A stretch of 14,764 nucleotides of DNA, from positions 1-14,764 of the forward strand of contig JALNXD010000061.1 in the NCBI GenBank assembly GCA_023230565.1. The letters are read 5' to 3'. Positions 7,470 through 14,410 of the stretch are shown piece by piece (the first letter of the stretch is position 1; each line of letters starts with the position of its first letter). The translations under genes and the position numbers were made by a program. The notes beneath the pieces were generated by a model, which searched no databases, was not told where the DNA came from, and saw only the letters and a program-made list of their open reading frames with translations. This DNA is from Syntrophales bacterium (GTDB lineage Bacteria > Desulfobacterota > Syntrophia > Syntrophales > UBA2210).

Positions 7470-8105
7470 GTGAACAGGGAACACGAAACACCAGCGCAGA
7501 ACGTAAAATGTAACCCGGATGAGCCAGTGAAAGCTGAGAATATTCAAAAAGCAGTTCGGATCCACACTCCCCTGACCGATGAAATATGCACTGCCCTTCG
7601 GGCCGGTGATGCGGTGCTTTTGAGCGGAACGGTCTTTACGGCCCGCGACGTCGCGCATCGCCGCATCAGCGAGGCACTGCAGCGGGGGGAGGGGCCGCCG
7701 GTTCCTCTTGAGGGTGAAACGATATTCTATGCAGGGCCAACGCCGGCGCCGCCGGCCCGGACAATCGGATCGGTGGGGCCTACGACATCCGGCCGCATGG
7801 ACATTTACACGCCGGCCCTTCTCGATGCGGGCCTCAAGGGAATGATCGGCAAGGGGAAACGATCGGCTGCTGTCCGGGAGGCGATTCGAAGGAACCGCGC
7901 CGTCTATTTCGCCGCCATAGGGGGGGTTGCGGCACTGCTTTCCCGTTGTGTCACCGCTGCCGAAGTCATTGCCTATGAAGATCTGGGGACTGAGGCGATC
8001 CGCCGCCTGTCAATAGCCGATTTCCCGCTTATCGTAATCAACGACCCTGAGGGACGCGACCTCTACGAAGAAGTGATGAAGAATGTTTGTGACCGGCAAA
8101 GCTGA
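7470..8105 (+). CDS. Class I fumarate hydratase, beta subunit (C-terminal-type domain)
   Basis: About 211 residues. The family signature GSVGPTTSGRMDIYTP is present (about 100-115 from this start), with the following GLKGMIGKGKRS loop and the swivelling-domain strands AVYFAAIGG and IADFPLIVINDPEG. This chain completes the active site of the [4Fe-4S] fumarase with the alpha subunit upstream. The start is uncertain. GTG at 7470 leaves a 13-base gap after the alpha stop. ATG at 7425 would overlap alpha by 32 bases without a good Shine-Dalgarno. GTG at 7527 has GGATGAG just upstream and would begin close to the conserved RIHTPLTDE. The coding sequence is visibly more GC-rich than dnaX. A tartrate dehydratase beta role cannot be excluded. 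Confidence 0.85.
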   Translation: MNREHETPAQNVKCNPDEPVKAENIQKAVRIHTPLTDEICTALRAGDAVLLSGTVFTARDVAHRRISEALQRGEGPPVPLEGETIFYAGPTPAPPARTIGSVGPTTSGRMDIYTPALLDAGLKGMIGKGKRSAAVREAIRRNRAVYFAAIGGVAALLSRCVTAAEVIAYEDLGTEAIRRLSIADFPLIVINDPEGRDLYEEVMKNVCDRQS

Positions 8106-8324
8106 ATCGAGTATCAAAAGAGCTGCATGCAGCACCGCGGGTTGGATGTTCAATCACCCTTCACGCCCGTCTCGATGAGCGGCGTTCCGTTCCTGTGCTT
8201 CATACGATTCAAATTCTCGGGAGATTTCTTAAATAGTGGCAACTATTCCGGTTTCATTATCCCTCACCAGGCAAGGAAGCGATACCATATCACGGTGTCA
8301 AGAATTGTCCGCTAAAAAGATTTA

Positions 8325-8378
8325 TTGACAAAAAACCTGATAGTAATATATACAACCCCCTTTAATACTTCCTGGGAG
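8325..8378 (+). promoter_or_regulatory. Sigma70-like promoter and ribosome binding site of the por operon
   Basis: A perfect -35 TTGACA (8325-8330) is followed by TATATA (8347-8352, spacer 16) or TATACA (8349-8354, spacer 18). The porC Shine-Dalgarno GGGAG (8374-8378) lies 8 bases before the ATG at 8387. The preceding 8106-8324 is non-coding as far as can be seen. It contains a 12-bp perfect palindrome GCTGCATGCAGC (8122-8133) but no clear terminator for the fumarase unit. Confidence 0.65.
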
Positions 8379-8386
8379 ATTTCTAT

Positions 8387-8941
8387 ATGGTTGAAATACG
8401 ATGGCATGGGCGCGGCGGTCAAGGTGCGGTTACATCGGTGGAAATGCTTGCATTGGCGGCCATTGAAGAAGGGAAATTCGCACAAGGATTCCCCAGCTTC
8501 GGTCCTGAAAGAAGAGGTGCGCCGGTTGTGGCGTTCAACAGGATCGACAATAAACAGATAAAGGTAAGATCCGGAATCTATAAACCCGATGTTGTAGTGG
8601 TGCTAGATCCGAGTCTTATCGGTTTGGTGAATGTAACTGACGGTCTCAAAGATGATGGCATTCTTGTTGTAAACACAACTAAATCTCCGGACGAGGTAAA
8701 AAAAGAAATGAAATTTCCGGGATTGGTGGCCACGGTTGATGCGGCAAAAATAGCGCGTGAAGAACTCGGTGTTCCCATTACGAACACCACCATGCTTGGA
8801 GCCGTAATGAAGGCGACACATCTGGTGAAGATGGAATCCGCGGAAAGCCCCTTGAAAGAGAGATTTGGCCGGTTGGCCCCGAGAAATATAAAGGCGATGG
8901 CGAGAGCCTATGATGAGTTGAAAATAGCGAAGGCAGCTTAA
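8387..8941 (+). CDS. porC: Pyruvate/2-oxoacid:ferredoxin oxidoreductase, gamma subunit
   Basis: A 184-residue protein with the gamma-subunit signature WHGRGGQGAVTSVEMLALAA at the N-terminus and FPSFGPERRGAPV (residues about 35-47), which is typical of the pyruvate/2-ketoisovalerate branch. The end of the domain carries LGVPITNTTMLGAVMKAT. This subunit helps close the CoA- and substrate-binding part of the enzyme. It is the first gene of a gamma-delta-alpha-beta series, the same order as the porCDAB operon known from Thermotoga. A sigma70-like promoter and a good Shine-Dalgarno precede it. The substrate (pyruvate, 2-ketoisovalerate or an aryl 2-oxoacid) cannot be settled from this chain alone. 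Confidence 0.9.
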   Translation: MVEIRWHGRGGQGAVTSVEMLALAAIEEGKFAQGFPSFGPERRGAPVVAFNRIDNKQIKVRSGIYKPDVVVVLDPSLIGLVNVTDGLKDDGILVVNTTKSPDEVKKEMKFPGLVATVDAAKIAREELGVPITNTTMLGAVMKATHLVKMESAESPLKERFGRLAPRNIKAMARAYDELKIAKAA

Positions 8942-8964
8942 AAATAATTTGAGGATTAATTCAG

Positions 8965-9258
8965 ATGAAGAAAAAAAAGAAATGGCCGGAAGACTGGCAG
9001 GATTTGAACCCCGGCTGCATGGTTTTTGAACCCGGCAGCGCCAGGGAATATCATACGGGCTCCTGGAGAGCCGAAAGGCCCATTTTTGATGAAAGTAAAT
9101 GTATCCGTTGCGGAGTTTGCTATATCTTCTGTCCTGAAGGATGTATTTCACAAAATAAAAACGGGTATTTTGAGGCTGATCTTGATTACTGCAAGGGGTG
9201 TGGAATCTGTGCGCATGAATGCTGGCCCCGCGCCATCAAGATGATAGAGGAGGGTTAA
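8965..9258 (+). CDS. porD: Pyruvate/2-oxoacid:ferredoxin oxidoreductase, delta subunit (2x[4Fe-4S])
   Basis: A 97-residue ferredoxin-like subunit. The N-terminal lead GCMVFEPGSAREYHTGSWR (17-35) is the usual PorD start. Two CxxCxxCxxxC motifs follow: C46, C49, C52, C56 and C76, C79, C82, C86. They bind two [4Fe-4S] clusters that carry electrons from the thiamine-linked beta-subunit cluster to ferredoxin or, here, possibly to the flavoprotein encoded downstream. The second motif ends in Cys-Trp instead of the common Cys-Pro. The first residues are lysine-rich (MKKKKK). It lies 23 bp after porC and 4 bp before porA, whose GAGGAGGG Shine-Dalgarno is inside the 3' end of this gene. Confidence 0.93.
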   Translation: MKKKKKWPEDWQDLNPGCMVFEPGSAREYHTGSWRAERPIFDESKCIRCGVCYIFCPEGCISQNKNGYFEADLDYCKGCGICAHECWPRAIKMIEEG

Positions 9259-9262
9259 CAAG

Positions 9263-10441
9263 ATGTCGAAAAGAATCGGAATGGAAATAGCTCTTGCCGC
9301 CGCCGAGGCGGTTGCACTCTGCAAGCCCGATGTCGTTGCAGCCTATCCAATAACCCCAAATACCCACGTGCCGGAACATCTTTCCGATATCGTGGCGGAA
9401 GGAAGACTTGATGCCGAATTCATTTGTGTCGAATCGGAACATTCGGCACTGAGTGCCTGTTGCGGGGCATCCGGTGCAGGCGCAAGGTCATTTACGGCGA
9501 CAAGTTCCCAAGGGCTTGCCTATATGTCGGAGATAATTCCAATCGCCTCTTCTATGCGATTGCCGGTGGTTATGATAGTAGGAAATCGTGCACTGTCCGG
9601 ACCTATCAACATCTGGAACGATCAAAGCGACATTATGTACCAGCGGGACTCCGGATGGATTTCGATGTTCGCCGCAAATGGTCAGGAGACAATCGATATG
9701 GCCATTCAGGCTTTCAAGATAGCGGAACATCGGGATGTGATGCTTCCGGTGAATGTCAATCTGGACGGGTTTCAGCTCACCCACGTGGTAGAGCCTATGG
9801 AAATGCCCGACCAGAAGGAGGTGGATTCGTTCCTTCCACCATTCAAGCCGATTGCGACGCTTCATCCCGATAAAATTGTATCGATGGGGACCCTGGGCCT
9901 TCCTGAAATATTCAATGAAACGGCAAAATCGAAGGACGAGATTCTGAAAGATTCCAGAAGGGTCATTCTCGAAGTATGGAAAGAGTGGGAAGAAAAGTTC
10001 GGACGGAAATACGAACCGATCGAAGCCTGCGAAGCCCGCGGCTCGGATGTTCTCCTCATGACCCTCGGTTCAATGGGTGAAACGGCCGAAGTCGCTGTGG
10101 AAGAAGCGCGGAAGGACGGTATTTCAGTGGGGCTTCTCAAACTGAAGCTCTGGAGGCCGTTTCCTTTTGAGGAACTCAGAAAGGCAGTCAAAGGGTGCAA
10201 GGTTCTTGCCGTGCTTGACAGGGCAGTGTCATACGGCGGCCCGGGCGGTCCGGTTTTTTCCGAAGTACGGTCTGCGTTTTACGATATGCAGGAGCGGCCT
10301 GTTGTAATTAATGAAATAATAGGATTGGGCGGCCGCGATGTTCCTGTGAGCGACTTCAGAAAAATTATAGAAAAGTCGGTGCAGGCAATTAAAACAAAAC
10401 CTGAAGAGGAATACGAAATATTCGGAGTGAGGGGATCATGA
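9263..10441 (+). CDS. porA: Pyruvate/2-oxoacid:ferredoxin oxidoreductase, alpha subunit
   Basis: A 392-residue subunit with the pyrimidine-type thiamine-diphosphate-binding domain. Landmarks are AAYPITPNTHVPEHL (26-40), the conserved VESEHSALSAC (56-66) and FTATSSQGLAYMSE (77-90). Then come LPVVMIVGNRALSGPINIW and NDQSD, typical of pyruvate synthase alpha chains, and a C-terminal domain with LKLKLWRPFPFEELRKAV and DRAVSYGGPGGP. With the beta subunit it forms the active site that oxidatively decarboxylates a 2-oxoacid to acyl-CoA, or runs in reverse. The start at 9263 has GAGGAGGG (9247-9254) upstream. The TGA overlaps the porB ATG by 4 bp. Confidence 0.93.
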   Translation: MSKRIGMEIALAAAEAVALCKPDVVAAYPITPNTHVPEHLSDIVAEGRLDAEFICVESEHSALSACCGASGAGARSFTATSSQGLAYMSEIIPIASSMRLPVVMIVGNRALSGPINIWNDQSDIMYQRDSGWISMFAANGQETIDMAIQAFKIAEHRDVMLPVNVNLDGFQLTHVVEPMEMPDQKEVDSFLPPFKPIATLHPDKIVSMGTLGLPEIFNETAKSKDEILKDSRRVILEVWKEWEEKFGRKYEPIEACEARGSDVLLMTLGSMGETAEVAVEEARKDGISVGLLKLKLWRPFPFEELRKAVKGCKVLAVLDRAVSYGGPGGPVFSEVRSAFYDMQERPVVINEIIGLGGRDVPVSDFRKIIEKSVQAIKTKPEEEYEIFGVRGS

Positions 10442-11397
10442 GTATAGTTGAAAACTTTGATTTATATGCCCCGCGGCTCATAGATAAGGAAGAATACTTC
10501 AGCGCGGGACACCGTGCCTGCCAGGGATGCGGAGAGGCGCTGGCCATACGGCTGATGTGCAAAGCACTGGGCAAGGATACGGTTGTCGTCAACGCGACGG
10601 GTTGTATGGAAGTTATTTCCACTATGTACCCCACAACGGCATGGAATCTCCCATGGATCCATGTGGCCTTTCCCAATGCGGCGGCGGTGGCCGCAGGTGT
10701 GGAAGCGGGATTGAAAGTCATGAGGCGGAAGGGCCGGATTCCGGACCGTGATGTCAAAACGGTCGCCATCGGGGGCGATGGAGGAACATTCGACATAGGA
10801 TTCCAGGCACTTTCAGGCACGATGGAACGTGGACATGATGTGCTTTATGTGTGCTTTGACAATGAAGCCTACATGAACACGGGTATTCAGCGTTCCGGTG
10901 CGACTCCCTTTGGTGCCTCAACTACTACTGCTCCGGCTGGAGTAGCCAGTTCCGGAAAGGGGCAGTGGAAAAAGAATATCACGGAAATAATGGTTGCCCA
11001 CAATGTTCCGTATGTGGCGACAGCATGTCACAGTTATCCCATAGATTTTATGAACAAGGTGAAAAAGGCAAGAAGCATTAAAGGGCCGAGCTTTATCCAT
11101 TGTCTTTCAGTATGCCCGACCGGATGGAGGGTTCCTTCGGCACATGCCATCAAGATGGGGCGTTTGGCTGTAGAAACAGGTATATTCCCGCTGTATGAAG
11201 TGGAAGAAGGAAAATACCGGATGACCTACAGGCCCGAAAGAATACGGCCGGTAGAAGACTATATCAAAGGGCAGGGAAGATTCAGGCACCTTTCACCTGA
11301 TGAACTCACGGCTATTCAGAAAAGAATAACGCTGGAATATAACAAGCTCCTCGATAAAGTCGATAACCTTCATTCCTGGGGAGAATTACAGGATTGA
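10438..11397 (+). CDS. porB: Pyruvate/2-oxoacid:ferredoxin oxidoreductase, beta subunit
   Basis: A 319-residue TPP-binding subunit. The TPP/Mg motif runs from GDGGTFDIGF (113-122) to the FDNEAYMNTG stretch (140-149). The proximal [4Fe-4S] cluster ligands are visible as C28 and C31 (CQGC), C56 (ATGCMEV) and C226 (LSVCPTGW). The PTTAWNLPWIHVAFPNAAAV region and the closing SVCPTGW are typical of pyruvate- and 2-ketoisovalerate-type enzymes. The aryl-specific phenylglyoxylate enzyme PadEFGHI uses the same fold plus a flavoprotein subunit, so an aryl substrate remains an alternative. The start overlaps the porA stop (ATGA). A palindromic repeat lies between this gene and the downstream flavoprotein gene. 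Confidence 0.93.
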   Translation: MSIVENFDLYAPRLIDKEEYFSAGHRACQGCGEALAIRLMCKALGKDTVVVNATGCMEVISTMYPTTAWNLPWIHVAFPNAAAVAAGVEAGLKVMRRKGRIPDRDVKTVAIGGDGGTFDIGFQALSGTMERGHDVLYVCFDNEAYMNTGIQRSGATPFGASTTTAPAGVASSGKGQWKKNITEIMVAHNVPYVATACHSYPIDFMNKVKKARSIKGPSFIHCLSVCPTGWRVPSAHAIKMGRLAVETGIFPLYEVEEGKYRMTYRPERIRPVEDYIKGQGRFRHLSPDELTAIQKRITLEYNKLLDKVDNLHSWGELQD

Positions 11398-11439
11398 TTA
11401 TGATGGACTTGAAGACAGTCCTAAAAACTTACGATTCGA

Positions 11440-11554
11440 GACGGCCTGATAAAAAGCTCCAAAGGCAAGGCGCGCGAATTCTTATAAACGAGGCATATGC
11501 AGGATTAAGTGACGAAGAATCAGGCGCATGCGGCATGTGGATTTTTACGCCGTC
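11440..11554. repeat. Degenerate palindromic intergenic repeat between porB and the flavoprotein gene
   Basis: The ends are inverted: GACGGC (11440-11445) followed closely by TAAAAA, and TTTTTAC (11542-11548) followed by GCCGTC (11549-11554). Inside is AAAGGCAAGGCGCGCGAA, then GCATATGC and later GCGCATGCGGCATG. From memory, this arrangement resembles a palindromic element found in many copies between genes of Desulfobacterota genomes (TAAAAAG...CAAGGCGCGC...CTTTTTAC ends). The resemblance is not checked by a search. The copy is imperfect, so it may be old. It is non-coding and would form a long imperfect hairpin in the transcript, inside an otherwise compact operon. Confidence 0.55.
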
Positions 11555-11587
11555 AACTATAGAATGATAAAATAAGGTGATTCAGGC

Positions 11588-13507
11588 ATGAATAAAATTG
11601 TATTCAGCAGCTGGGGCGGGAAGATCGTCGACAACAGAAAAGGAAAATCCTCCAAAACGCCGGCAGGAACTATTACATTCCCTTCGCTTCAATCCGGAGG
11701 CGAATTGAAGTCGCTCATGGGTTGGAATGGAATGGTAATCACGGATCCCGAAACCGATGTTGTTTCCCTTACGGTGCGATATCTCAATGAAATCCGGAAA
11801 ATTTCGTGCGGAGAGTGTTCCGTGTGTATGCTCGGAATCGACAGGCTTCTCGAACTCATAGGTGAACTTGCCGAAGGGGGGGAAGTCAAGGGTATCCTGA
11901 CTGAAATGGAAGCAGTCGTAAAACAGGTTTCAGTAAACAGCAAGTGCTTTTTCGGGCAATCTGCCGTTATCCCCGTCATGGATGCAATCAAGTATTACAA
12001 AGCCGAGTTCCAGGCTCTCGGCGCCGGAGGCAAGCAGAATGATGGCAAGGATTTTGCCGTTACGGTTACGGCGCCCTGCCAGGCGGCCTGTCCCGCAAGC
12101 CTTGACATTCCCGGCTATATCGAACTGATTCGAAACAATCGTTTCTCCGATTCCCTCGATCTGATCCGTGAGAGGTGCATTCTTCCAGGAATTATCGGCC
12201 GCGCCTGTACGCACCCTTGTGAAGAGGCATGTGTCCGGAATGCGATTGACGAGCCACTTGCGATCCGTCTTCTGAAGAGGGCTGCCGCCGATAAAGTCCT
12301 TTCAGGCGAAGGCGATGCACTTGAGAGTTCAGGAAAGCCTAAAGAAGGCAAGGTGGCTATTGTAGGTGCAGGCCCGGCAGGCCTTTCGGCGGCCTATCGA
12401 CTGAGAGCCAAAGGCTATGGAGTTACCATTTTTGAAGCCCTTCCCAGAGGTGGCGGCATGATCGCTTCGGGCATTCCGGAATACAGGGTTCCCGATGATA
12501 TTCTCAATCACGAAGTCGATCTCATAAAGAGAACAGGTGTTGAAATCAGATATAATTCACCTATGGAGCATCTTGATTGGAAAAAGTTGCAGAAGGATGG
12601 GTATAAGGCACTCTTTATCGCTGTGGGAGCTCATAAAGGAAATAAAATGGGCATTTCCGGTGAAGAAACCAGGTGTGAAGGGTTGGTGGATGGTGTAGAG
12701 TTCTTGAGAGATATGAATCTCGGCAAGAGGATCGAGCCGAAAAAGAAAGTCATAGTAATAGGTGGAGGCAATGTCGCGCTGGACTGTGCCAGAAGTTGCG
12801 TCCGGCTGGGTTTTGAAGATGTTGAGATTATATACAGGCGATCACGGGCTGAAATGCCCGCAAGTATAGAAGAAATCAAGGGTGCTGAAGAAGAGGGCAT
12901 AAAGATAAGCTTTTTGGCGGCACCGGTGTCAATAACAGTATCAGATGGGTGCTTCAGATCAGCGGAGTGTTGCAGGATGAAGCTTGGAGAGCCTGATGAG
13001 AGCGGCAGACGACGACCTGTTCCTGTGAAAAATTCGGAATATACGATCGAAGCCGACATGATTATATCCGCTATCGGGCAGAGTCCGGCCATTCCTGTGG
13101 TGAATGCATCTCAGGAACTGGGGCTCACCTCATGGGGAACAATCAAAGCCGATTCGGCTACTCTGGCAACAACGGTTTCCGGAGTATACGCAGGGGGGGA
13201 TTGCGTGACCGGTGCTGCGACCCTCATCGAAGCCCTTGATGCAGGCAACAGGGCAGCGGAAAGCATCGATGCCTATTTGGCAGGAAGGGACCGTTCCGAT
13301 GATCTCTCCTTTAGTGGGGTCGATGTGACGAAGATCCGAACCGACGGATATGTGCCGAAAGAACCGGCGGAAAAGGTAGATTTTCTAGATATCGGCAAGA
13401 GAACGTCAAATTTTGAAGAAGTTGAAGGCGGCTTCTCTGTATCTGAGGCGATAAATGAGGCAAAGCGCTGCCTGCGTTGTTACCGGGTTACGGTATGGCA
13501 AAAATAA
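11588..13507 (+). CDS. NuoF-[4Fe-4S]/GltD-type FAD-NAD(P) oxidoreductase fusion (SfrB-like)
   Basis: A 639-residue flavoprotein built of three parts. Residues 1-145 hold a NuoF-type C-terminal iron-sulfur domain (C74, C77, C80 in SCGECSVC and C120 in SKCFFGQ) without the NuoF FMN/NADH Rossmann part. Residues about 160-245 are the GltD/dihydropyrimidine dehydrogenase helical [Fe-S] domain (C164, C168, C207, C211, C215). Residues 255-570 form the FAD/NAD(P) module with VAIVGAGPAGLS (256-267), the second Rossmann motif VIGGGNVALD (390-399), YRRSRAEMPA (416-425) and the FAD-closing VYAGGDCVTGAATLIEAL. The tail ends in EAKRCLRCY. The architecture matches SfrB of the Geobacter NADPH-dependent Fe(III) reductase and partly NfnB. 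The YRRSR basic motif hints at NADPH. It probably moves electrons between the Por complex and NAD(P). AAGGTGA precedes the ATG by 7 bases. Confidence 0.88.
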   Translation: MNKIVFSSWGGKIVDNRKGKSSKTPAGTITFPSLQSGGELKSLMGWNGMVITDPETDVVSLTVRYLNEIRKISCGECSVCMLGIDRLLELIGELAEGGEVKGILTEMEAVVKQVSVNSKCFFGQSAVIPVMDAIKYYKAEFQALGAGGKQNDGKDFAVTVTAPCQAACPASLDIPGYIELIRNNRFSDSLDLIRERCILPGIIGRACTHPCEEACVRNAIDEPLAIRLLKRAAADKVLSGEGDALESSGKPKEGKVAIVGAGPAGLSAAYRLRAKGYGVTIFEALPRGGGMIASGIPEYRVPDDILNHEVDLIKRTGVEIRYNSPMEHLDWKKLQKDGYKALFIAVGAHKGNKMGISGEETRCEGLVDGVEFLRDMNLGKRIEPKKKVIVIGGGNVALDCARSCVRLGFEDVEIIYRRSRAEMPASIEEIKGAEEEGIKISFLAAPVSITVSDGCFRSAECCRMKLGEPDESGRRRPVPVKNSEYTIEADMIISAIGQSPAIPVVNASQELGLTSWGTIKADSATLATTVSGVYAGGDCVTGAATLIEALDAGNRAAESIDAYLAGRDRSDDLSFSGVDVTKIRTDGYVPKEPAEKVDFLDIGKRTSNFEEVEGGFSVSEAINEAKRCLRCYRVTVWQK

Positions 13508-13540
13508 TCTAACAGGATTTTTTACATAAAGGGGAATAGA

Positions 13541-14248
13541 ATGGTTACCATAGTTATTGACGGGCGAAAGGTGAAGGCCAAAGAGGCTTCGACAGTATTG
13601 GAAACCGCTCGGGAACTGAATATCGCAATACCCACTCTCTGTTACCATAAAGACCTTAGCCCTTTCGGTGCCTGCAGGCTTTGTGCAGTGGAAGTGAAAA
13701 CGAACGGCACATGGCATCTTGCGGCCTCATGTGTCACACCGGTTGTCGAGGGAATGGAAATCAAGACTGATTCTGATACGGTCAGAGAAAGCAGGCAAAT
13801 TGCAGCGAAACTGCTGTTCCACAGATACCCCGAAACCGAAGCGGTCCGGCAGGTGGCGAGAGAACTCGGCGTGACCGTTCCCGAAAGAAAAGGGGAAAAA
13901 CACGAGTGCATTCTCTGTGGCCTCTGTGCCCGGACCTGTAATGAAATAGTGGGCGTAAAGGCGCTCAATTTCGAAGATCGCGGAGTCGGCAGAGATGTTG
14001 AGACACCCAGAATAAAATTCGATCCGAACGCCTGTATCGGCTGTGGGTCCTGTGCCTTCGTATGCCCCACAGGATATGTTTCTATGGAGCAGAAGGGCGA
14101 CAAGAGAATCATCTGGGACAAGGTCTTCAAGATGGTGCCGTGCTCGGTCTGCGGACGGTACTTCGCTCCCGAAGATCAGCTCAGATATATCAGCGAGAAG
14201 ACAGGCGTGCCCATGTCCGAACTGACAGTGTGCACGAGTTGCAGATAA
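13541..14248 (+). CDS. NuoG/HoxU-like iron-sulfur electron-transfer protein, short form
   Basis: A 235-residue soluble protein with an N-terminal [2Fe-2S] ferredoxin domain (C34, C45, C48, C64; CYHKDLSPFGACRLCAVEV) as in NuoG and HoxU. Two CxxCxxCxxxC motifs follow: C123, C126, C129, C133 and C165, C168, C171, C175, the latter in CIGCGSCAFVCP. The His-Cys4 motif usually found between the [2Fe-2S] and these clusters has lost its Cys residues (region LLFHRYPETEAV, 91-102). The C-terminus carries two CxxC pairs (C201/C204 and C231/C234), which could bind zinc or iron. The molybdopterin-like domain of NuoG and of SfrA is absent. It starts 33 bp after the flavoprotein gene, as expected for its partner subunit, and is the last gene of the por operon. 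A weak hairpin lies downstream. Confidence 0.85.
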   Translation: MVTIVIDGRKVKAKEASTVLETARELNIAIPTLCYHKDLSPFGACRLCAVEVKTNGTWHLAASCVTPVVEGMEIKTDSDTVRESRQIAAKLLFHRYPETEAVRQVARELGVTVPERKGEKHECILCGLCARTCNEIVGVKALNFEDRGVGRDVETPRIKFDPNACIGCGSCAFVCPTGYVSMEQKGDKRIIWDKVFKMVPCSVCGRYFAPEDQLRYISEKTGVPMSELTVCTSCR

Positions 14249-14265
14249 TATTTAAAAAAAAGTAG

Positions 14266-14294
14266 TTGAAAATAGAAAGTCACTTTGATATTAA
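14266..14294 (+). promoter_or_regulatory. Sigma70-like promoter of the tRNA-Asn gene
   Basis: TTGAAA (14266-14271) and TATTAA (14289-14294) are separated by 17 bases. The expected transcription start near 14301 is about 34 bases before the tRNA. A weak stem (AACTTCC, loop GTAA, GGAA with bulge, AGTT; 14299-14319) lies in the leader and might instead be a poor terminator for the por operon. Confidence 0.5.
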
Positions 14295-14334
14295 CCCTAA
14301 CTTCCGTAAGGAAAAAGTTCTTTAGACACATTGT

Positions 14335-14410
14335 TCCCCAGTAGCTCAGTCGGTAGAGCAGATGGCTGTTAACCATCGGGTCCGTGGTTCGAGTCCGCGC
14401 TGGGGAGCCA
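14335..14410 (+). tRNA. tRNA-Asn (anticodon GTT)
   Basis: The acceptor TCCCCAG (14335-14341) pairs perfectly with CTGGGGA (14400-14406). Discriminator G14407 and an encoded CCA (14408-14410) follow. The anticodon arm GATGG-CTGTTAA-CCATC gives anticodon GTT. The D-loop motif AGCTCAGTCGGTAGAGC and a T arm with GTTCGAGTC are standard. The gene is 76 nt including CCA. Confidence 0.97.

Noticed and set aside
8122..8133. 12-bp palindrome GCTGCATGCAGC after the fumarase beta gene as a terminator
   Set aside because: No T tract follows, and a self-complementary 12-mer leaves no proper loop. It could be an operator but nothing supports this.
8127..8315. 62-codon frame between fumarase beta and porC
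   Set aside because: There is no good ribosome binding site, no recognisable domain, and the end runs up to the operon promoter; it is treated as intergenic.
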